From Nitrososphaerota archaeon (GTDB lineage Archaea; Thermoproteota; Nitrososphaeria; Nitrososphaerales; Nitrososphaeraceae), in NCBI GenBank assembly GCA_005877345.1, contig VBPR01000074.1, positions 1-8,083 of the forward strand: DNA of 8,083 nt. Reading direction: 5' to 3'. Under the pieces are notes generated by a model. That model saw only the letters and a list, made by a program, of their open reading frames with translations. It had not been told where the DNA came from and did not search any database. The translations under genes were made by a program, and so were the position numbers. Below are positions 4,408-8,083 of the stretch, piece by piece (within the stretch, counting starts at the first letter, position 1; each line of letters starts with the position of its first letter).

Positions 4408-4854
4408 ATGAACTCAGTTTTCGGTTACGGACTGCTGCCTATTAGAATTATAGCGGGTCTCACGTTTATTGCGCATGGACTACCAAAATTTTTCGATGTG
4501 TCTGGCGGATATGGTTTCTTCGAATCTATTAATTTACCTCCTGAATTGTTCGTGCCAATAGCGCTCCTGGAAGTGGTAGGAGGTTTGGCTATCGTGCTTG
4601 GTATCCTAACAAGAATTGCTTCAGCACTATTAATAATTGAAATGTTAAGTGCAATTCTGATGGTCAAATTGTCTAAAGGATTTATAGGAGGATATGAGTT
4701 TGAACTACTTCTTATATCAATTTGTATATCTCTGGTCATTCTGGGTCCAGGAAAAATATCTATCGAGAATTATATCTTAAAAAGAGAAATATTCCCTAGA
4801 GGGAAACAATTGTATCAATTGTATCAAAATGATTCTAAAGCGTATATAAAATAA
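4408..4854 (+). CDS. DoxX-family membrane protein
   Basis: The 148-residue protein has four membrane spans and the DoxX signature. The first span is RIIAGLTFIAHGLPKFF (residues 13-29) with its typical Gly-Leu-x-Phe and His-Gly-x3-Lys-Phe pattern. The second is LFVPIALLEVVGGLAIVLGILTR (about 47-69), with the conserved Glu55, Gly58-Gly59 and the Thr-Arg turn. Then come ALLIIEMLSAILMV and the closing span with YEFELLLISICISLVILGPG. The family is named after the small subunit of the Acidianus thiosulfate:quinone oxidoreductase. Most members, including lone short ones like this, are integral-membrane proteins of unsettled redox or stress function. No DoxD/DoxA partner is present. A nine-base tandem repeat near 4809-4826 encodes QLYQLYQ in the tail. 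It converges with the ABC permease gene. Confidence 0.88.
   Translation: MNSVFGYGLLPIRIIAGLTFIAHGLPKFFDVSGGYGFFESINLPPELFVPIALLEVVGGLAIVLGILTRIASALLIIEMLSAILMVKLSKGFIGGYEFELLLISICISLVILGPGKISIENYILKREIFPRGKQLYQLYQNDSKAYIK
4809..4826 (+). repeat. 9-bp tandem repeat in the DoxX 3' end
   Basis: CAATTGTAT occurs twice in direct succession and adds the in-frame triplet QLY to the cytoplasmic tail. It is a small slippage product of no evident consequence. Confidence 0.5.
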
Positions 4855-4963
4855 TATTATTCCACTTTTTGTGATGATCAATTAACAGTAGAAAAAATAA
4901 TTATCTAGTACTTACACAACTAAATGATAGAGCTAATGTCTAATCAAAAACGCCATGTCATGG

Positions 4964-5767
4964 TCATGACTGCGTTAATCCCCATCTTTCACGTACTTTT
5001 TCATCCAGTTTCGAAAAAACAAATCTATCAAATAATAAGCCAATCCCGAATATTACAATCATAGTTGCTATTATCTCACTCATGTTAGAGAACTCTCTCC
5101 CTACGGACAAAATATATCCTAATCCTACGCCAGTAGTTATCAACATCTCAGCACCTATCAGAGCATGCCAAGCAAAAGACCAAGCCTGTCTTAGACCCAT
5201 TATTAAAGAAGGTGCGGAGGCAGGTATCATGACGTTTCTAAATAGTAAAAAACCGCTAGCTCCCATATTCCGTGCTGCGTGCAGATATATGGGCGGTATG
5301 TTCCTAATTGCACCGTAGGTAGAATTCATCACTGAGAATACAGAATTCATGACGATGACGAAAAGTATTCCTAGATCATTAAATCCAATCAGAAGGATAG
5401 CAAAAGGTACCCATGCTATACTTGGAAAAGATTGGAACCCTAAGGCAAATGAACTCATGGTTTTTCCAAATTGTTTAAATCTGACCATAACAAGTCCAAC
5501 ACATCCACCAATCACAACTGAGATTACCAATCCAATGAATAATCGCGATAGTGAAATGATGATACTCTCTATCAAAATATTTTCCTGCACCAAGTCAACA
5601 AAAGACTGGCCGACCATTGCTGGTGAAGGGAGAGAAACGACTGGCCAAATTTGTAGAGAAAATACTATTTGCCAGATTAAAAGAAAAACTAGTAAAAATG
5701 AAACTATACTTAAAACATCCTTCATCTTAATTTTGATGTGTTTTTTTGAATTTATGTGAGTATCCAT
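4964..5767 (-). CDS. SsuC/TauC/NrtB-type ABC transporter permease (orphan)
   Basis: This 267-residue protein is a full-length inner-membrane permease of the nitrate/sulfonate/taurine/thiamine-precursor ABC importer family. It has about six spans, starting with SIVSFLLVFLLIWQIVF (20-36). The typical LPSPAMV follows the first span at residues 46-52. SFPSIAWVPFAILLIG sits at 113-128. The EAA loop that docks to the ATPase is HAARNMGASGFLLFRNVMIP (163-182), with conserved Ala-Ala, Gly169 and Ile-Pro. GLRQAWSFAWHALIGAEML and GVGLGYIL complete the pattern. The exact substrate cannot be read from the permease. No ATPase or solute-binding gene lies next to it: downstream is a convergent DoxX gene, and upstream is a stop-interrupted frame. 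It must use subunits encoded elsewhere or be a relic. A TATA-like GTTATAAAAT (5816-5825) may serve it. Confidence 0.9.
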   Translation of the reverse strand: MDTHINSKKHIKIKMKDVLSIVSFLLVFLLIWQIVFSLQIWPVVSLPSPAMVGQSFVDLVQENILIESIIISLSRLFIGLVISVVIGGCVGLVMVRFKQFGKTMSSFALGFQSFPSIAWVPFAILLIGFNDLGILFVIVMNSVFSVMNSTYGAIRNIPPIYLHAARNMGASGFLLFRNVMIPASAPSLIMGLRQAWSFAWHALIGAEMLITTGVGLGYILSVGREFSNMSEIIATMIVIFGIGLLFDRFVFSKLDEKVRERWGLTQS

Positions 5768-5788
5768 GTCAGAAAGCCTTTCTATTGA

Positions 5789-5971
5789 TTACTCCTTTGA
5801 TGGAAACTCCATTTTGTTATAAAATTCATTTGTGATTGCATCTCCATACCAGACAGATTTTAATAGTTTTGAACATCATGGAAATATAAATGGTTTCCAT
5901 TCAGAATGTTTCACTATTTTTGATCCCTTAAATAAGTAATCTTCTGTTCCATCATAATGGAATTGCTCAAA
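5789..5971 (-). pseudogene. Stop-interrupted frame directly upstream of the ABC permease
   Basis: On the minus strand a frame opens after a TAG at 5972-5974 and has an internal TGA at 5876-5878. It ends at TAA 5789-5791, 21 bases before the permease ATG. Both halves read like protein: FHYDGTEDYLFKGSKIVK and HSEWKPFIFP before the TGA, then KLLKSVWYGDAITNEFYNKM after it. The frame has no good start codon, and a further in-frame TAG lies upstream, as expected for a decayed 3' fragment. In this transporter family the solute-binding protein is often encoded just before the permease, so I suspect its C-terminus, but the peptide alone does not prove that family. An unrelated broken small gene is the alternative. 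Confidence 0.38.
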
Positions 5972-6072
5972 CTAGACAGATAAAATTTCATGTAGTTTGA
6001 ACAGTTTTGAACCGTGTAATAGCTAAGCTAAATATGAGTGAGGAAATTTTGAAATGTACCGTTCAATGGTAC
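5972..6072. other. Short spacer between broken frame and DsbA-like gene
   Basis: About 100 bases without a gene. It contains the short direct repeat GTTTGAACAGTTTTGAAC near 5995-6012. In the frame of the adjacent broken gene it has a further TAG, so any older coding sequence here is degraded. Confidence 0.4.
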
Positions 6073-6819
6073 TCAACTAGGAATCTGCTTTAGAACTTGT
6101 CCTATTGCGCCTTCAAATACAGAGTAAGGCTGGGCACCTTCTATTTTTAGGGGAGGTTGCCCATCAGCTATTAGAATGAAAGTTGGTGTGCTTGTCAAAC
6201 CTATACTTCGTGCCAAATTATCATTTGTAAGCACTAAATTTTCATATTTTTTGGAATCAAGACATGCTGAAAATTTTTTTACATTAGAAATCCCTGCGTA
6301 AACTGCAAATTGCGTCAAACTATTTTTTGAAACCCAGTTAGTATTTTCTCCTTTTGAATTTCTATATACTTCGTCATAATATGGCCAGTATTTTCCTTGC
6401 TCTGCAGCACAATAAGATCCAATGGCAGCAAGGGTTGATAACTTATCTGATGGTCTATCGTTTATAACAAAATCTTTAAACATGAAATTAATCTTACCCG
6501 TGTTGACAAAATTATTAACAATTAGATCTTTGGTTTCTCTATGAAATCTTGCACAATATTGACACTGATAATCACCAAATTCTATTAAAGTTACTTTGGC
6601 TTTAGCTGTTCCCAGTGCTGATGCATTTTGAACTATTGGGTGAAGAAGCGTGCTAATAAGCTGCTCAGGGTTTCCCTGATTTTTGGGCCCATTGTTCTTT
6701 CCCATTGTAGAAAAAGCCGTTACCGAACCTCCAACTAATACTACGCCAAATATCACTGCCCACATTAACGATTTTTTCTTAAGTTTCTTGGAACTCGAAT
6801 TCTTGACCTTTCGCTTCAA
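6073..6819 (-). CDS. Membrane-anchored DsbA-like thiol:disulfide oxidoreductase
   Basis: This 248-residue protein has a Lys-rich N-terminus (residues 1-17), one membrane span (18-36) acting as a signal anchor, a Gly/Asn-rich linker, and then a thioredoxin fold with the DsbA helical insertion. VTLIEFGDYQCQYCARFH (76-93) carries the redox pair C86-x2-C89. The cis-Pro loop is TPTF (211-214). The helical insertion lies in between, including YCAAEQGKYWPYYDEVY. C137 and C186 may form an extra structural disulfide. It should make or shuffle disulfides in secreted proteins on the outer face of the membrane. No DsbB or VKOR partner is in the window. The TTG at 6819 is chosen because a TATA-like box is centred 27 bases upstream and the Lys-rich segment suits the anchor; the ATG at codon 19 would cut into the span. 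The family is abundant in ammonia-oxidising thaumarchaea. Confidence 0.92.
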   Translation of the reverse strand: MKRKVKNSSSKKLKKKSLMWAVIFGVVLVGGSVTAFSTMGKNNGPKNQGNPEQLISTLLHPIVQNASALGTAKAKVTLIEFGDYQCQYCARFHRETKDLIVNNFVNTGKINFMFKDFVINDRPSDKLSTLAAIGSYCAAEQGKYWPYYDEVYRNSKGENTNWVSKNSLTQFAVYAGISNVKKFSACLDSKKYENLVLTNDNLARSIGLTSTPTFILIADGQPPLKIEGAQPYSVFEGAIGQVLKQIPS

Positions 6820-6841
6820 TAGGTATTCTTCGCTTTAGGAG

Positions 6842-6850
6842 CATAAAAAC
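6842..6850 (-). promoter_or_regulatory. TATA-like box for the DsbA-like gene
   Basis: The minus strand reads GTTTTTATG, centred 27 bases before the TTG at 6819. It supports a leaderless transcript beginning at that unusual start codon. Confidence 0.45.
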
Positions 6851-6901
6851 CATGGTAAAGAGGATAACAATCCAGTTATTTAAAAATAAAATTGTCAATT
6901 T

Positions 6902-7354
6902 TCAACTTTGCGCGACATTTATCGCATCCCAACATTTTCTACATAACTGTCCATCAATTTTCCATTTTGGTTTTGGGTTATACCTTATGAAGCCAATTTT
7001 TTTTCCGCAGTTTACACAAAAATTTATTTTAGTTTGATAAGCCAATTCTTTTTGATTATAGCATTTTTCACATAAGTAGATATCATTTTCCATAGCCCAC
7101 TGCCATCTAGGTTTCTTTTTTTTCTCTGGATCAATAAAATCATTACAAATAAAGCACTGATTTTGCTTTTTGTTAATTTTTTCTTCTTCTTCTTTCTGTT
7201 TGATCACAAACTCCCTTGTCATTTTCATATGACAGTCGCTACAAAGATAACCTGCAATATTCCAAGATTTATCTGGTTTGTATTTAAATTTAAGATCCTT
7301 ATTGCATAAAGTACAGAACTGAGGTTTCCTAATTAGCAAACAATATTTTTTCAA
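6902..7354 (-). CDS. Triple zinc-ribbon protein
   Basis: Three tandem repeats each carry two CxxC knuckles: C14/C17 with C38/C41, C67/C70 with C95/C98, and C113/C116 with C138/C141, spaced 20, 24 and 21 residues. Repeats one and three share the pattern K-P-x-[SK]-W-x-I-x-G-x-L-C-x2-C, while repeat two keeps the Trp and LC-x2-C. Repeats one and two are joined by a charged helix (KQKEEEEKINKKQ). The protein should bind three zinc ions and act in the cytoplasm, perhaps on nucleic acid or as a scaffold; no named family is recognised. The only early start is TTG at 7354, without a Shine-Dalgarno motif or a clear TATA box. The first 26 bases overlap another frame (7329-7541), which together suggests a split gene or coupled overlapping genes. 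A DsbA-like gene follows 82 bases downstream. Confidence 0.75.
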   Translation of the reverse strand: MKKYCLLIRKPQFCTLCNKDLKFKYKPDKSWNIAGYLCSDCHMKMTREFVIKQKEEEEKINKKQNQCFICNDFIDPEKKKKPRWQWAMENDIYLCEKCYNQKELAYQTKINFCVNCGKKIGFIRYNPKPKWKIDGQLCRKCWDAINVAQS

Positions 7355-7541
7355 GTTTCTTGTAAAAAAATGTATCTTTAGCTTTCAAATTTTCTTTAGT
7401 ATCATATTTCAACATAATTAATGACTTGATCTGAGCACTCCATTCTGAGCCAGGTGACTTTAATTCAATTATGGAAATAAGAAAACGATAATCAATATTT
7501 ATAACTCGCAAGGCAGTAATACTCAAATGATAAACAAACAA
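7329..7541 (-). CDS. Hypothetical frame, possibly the 5' part of the triple zinc-ribbon gene
   Basis: The frame could start at TTG 7541, 7526 or 7511, none with a Shine-Dalgarno motif, and ends at TAG 7329. The middle looks genuinely coding (DYRFLISIIELKSPGSEWSA, then IKSLIMLKYDTKENLKAKD), with no membrane span. It overlaps the zinc-ribbon frame by 26 bases in a different phase. A run of seven T residues (7364-7370) lies just before that overlap. A one-step slip there would join KAKDTFF to TRNLKKYCLLIRKPQFC of the zinc-ribbon protein. So this may be the N-terminal region of one larger protein, broken by a frameshift in the genome or in the assembly. Alternatives are a separate small gene coupled to the next, or a chance frame. 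Its 5' end overlaps the divergent gene at 7527. Confidence 0.42.
   Translation of the reverse strand: MFVYHLSITALRVINIDYRFLISIIELKSPGSEWSAQIKSLIMLKYDTKENLKAKDTFFYKKLEKILFAN
7495..7504 (+). promoter_or_regulatory. TATA box for the divergent zinc-ribbon gene
   Basis: ATATTTATAA is centred 27 bases before the ATG at 7527, predicting leaderless transcription. Read the other way it is TTATAAATAT, also an acceptable TATA box, so it could fire both ways. It lies within the coding frame 7329-7541 of the opposite strand. Confidence 0.5.
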
Positions 7542-7952
7542 TGTGATAATTGTGCTAAGAAGGGCAAGAATTTTTACTGTAACTCTTGTGACATAACAGC
7601 TGAATTTTTTGACATCTATAGCTATTACACAAACAAAACGTCGGATAACTCGTTAATAGGTAGAATAAAAGCCTACACTTGGCATGATGTATTAGAATAC
7701 ATTAGGAATAATTTTTTTTATGGTCTCTCTAGTGGTCTTAATATAGATTGTGAAAAAGACTTTGCATATATAGAAAAAAAAATATCGGAACAAGGCACAA
7801 CTAATCGTCGTACGGACAAGGCGGATAGCGAGGATCCAATAGGATACAAGATATATTTGATTAAAGATAATAAATCAATTGAGGATGTACGCAAAGTCAG
7901 AAACCTTTGGGATTTAACTTTAACTCCAGTTACCAATAATAAGCATATTTAG
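7527..7952 (+). CDS. 141-residue protein with N-terminal zinc ribbon
   Basis: The N-terminus is a compact four-Cys zinc site: C6-x2-C9-x8-C18-x2-C21, followed by FDIYSYYTNKT. The remaining 115 residues have no Cys cluster apart from one Cys in LNIDCEKDF and are soluble. A helical stretch WHDVLEYIRNNFFYG follows, then a polar, low-complexity linker rich in Arg, Asp and Ser (TTNRRTDKADSEDP). The last part looks like a small beta/alpha unit: YKIYLIKDNKSIEDVRKVRNLWDLTLTPV. I do not recognise the family. A zinc-headed protein with a ligand- or partner-binding C-terminus could be a regulator, but that is inference. The ATG at 7527 has a TATA box 27 bases upstream and no Shine-Dalgarno motif. It is divergent from, and overlaps by 15 bases, the longest version of the frame at 7329-7541. 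Confidence 0.75.
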   Translation: MINKQCDNCAKKGKNFYCNSCDITAEFFDIYSYYTNKTSDNSLIGRIKAYTWHDVLEYIRNNFFYGLSSGLNIDCEKDFAYIEKKISEQGTTNRRTDKADSEDPIGYKIYLIKDNKSIEDVRKVRNLWDLTLTPVTNNKHI

Positions 7953-8083
7953 GATCGATTAGATTTATTAAAAGAATAAATAAAAAAGGAAGAAATCAGA
8001 TTTAATCATAATCAGAACTATCTTTACCATCAATAAAATGAGATTATTAAGCAGTAAATGATATGACTTCTCTTTTTCCATAC

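Noticed and set aside
4957..4970. GTCATG-GT-CATGAC palindrome at the permease stop codon
   Set aside because: A two-base loop cannot form a stable hairpin as drawn, and the arms are short. It is probably chance.
5349..5759. 136-codon plus-strand frame (and a 78-codon one at 5082-5318)
   Set aside because: Both are antisense to the ABC permease, which has clear family motifs. Their composition is not protein-like.
7718..7936. 72-codon minus-strand frame
   Set aside because: It is antisense to the zinc-ribbon-headed gene at 7527-7952, which has a promoter and a four-Cys motif.
7968..8081. Minus-strand frame of 37 codons running to the right edge of the window
   Set aside because: It is a hydrophobic frame in AT-rich DNA with no promoter visible before the window ends. 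It may be chance or the 3' end of a gene outside the window.

Overview
This is AT-rich archaeal DNA. It most resembles a soil ammonia-oxidising thaumarchaeon (Nitrososphaerota, Nitrososphaeraceae, a Nitrosocosmicus-like genome). That placement is inference: it rests on gene style, not on any marker gene, since the window has no rRNA, tRNA or amo gene. What the sequence shows directly is archaeal TATA-like boxes 25-35 bases upstream of many start codons, which implies leaderless or nearly leaderless mRNAs. It also shows frequent TTG and GTG starts, many tiny Cys-rich zinc-finger proteins, and long non-coding spacers between single-gene units.

Layout. Positions 98-196 (+) encode a 32-residue classical C2H2 zinc finger. 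A minus-strand run follows: a 74-residue hypothetical protein (258-482), a 43-residue basic microprotein (537-668) and a UspA-type universal stress protein (721-1185). Positions 1400-1588 (+) hold a broken reading frame, overlapped at its end by a 43-residue zinc ribbon (1569-1700). Two minus-strand envelope genes come next. One is a single-span membrane protein (1873-2256, GTG start, preceded by an 11-codon overlapping leader ORF). The other is a membrane-anchored helical protein resembling the extracytoplasmic domain of FTR1/EfeO iron-uptake proteins (2540-2974). Positions 3137-3652 (+) encode a multi-span membrane protein with an intramembrane Cys-x2-Cys. Positions 3875-4072 (-) encode a tiny secreted protein that is little more than a signal peptide and six Asn-Met-Ser/Thr sequons. 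Positions 4408-4854 (+) encode a DoxX protein.

The right half holds an orphan SsuC/TauC-type ABC permease (4964-5767, -) with a stop-interrupted reading frame just upstream (5789-5971). This is followed by a membrane-anchored DsbA-like thiol oxidoreductase (6073-6819, -) and a triple zinc-ribbon protein (6902-7354, -). The triple zinc ribbon may be the 3' part of a gene split by a frameshift from 7329-7541. A divergent zinc-ribbon-headed protein follows (7527-7952, +).

Functionally this looks like an accessory or housekeeping patchwork rather than one operon. It combines envelope and redox functions (DsbA-like, DoxX, FTR1-like domain, CxxC membrane protein, glycopeptide), a stress protein, and at least four small zinc-binding proteins that may be regulators. 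No mobile element, CRISPR array or integrase is visible. The strongest leads are the sequon-array mini-protein, the decaying transporter locus, the split zinc-ribbon gene and the set of uncalled microproteins.
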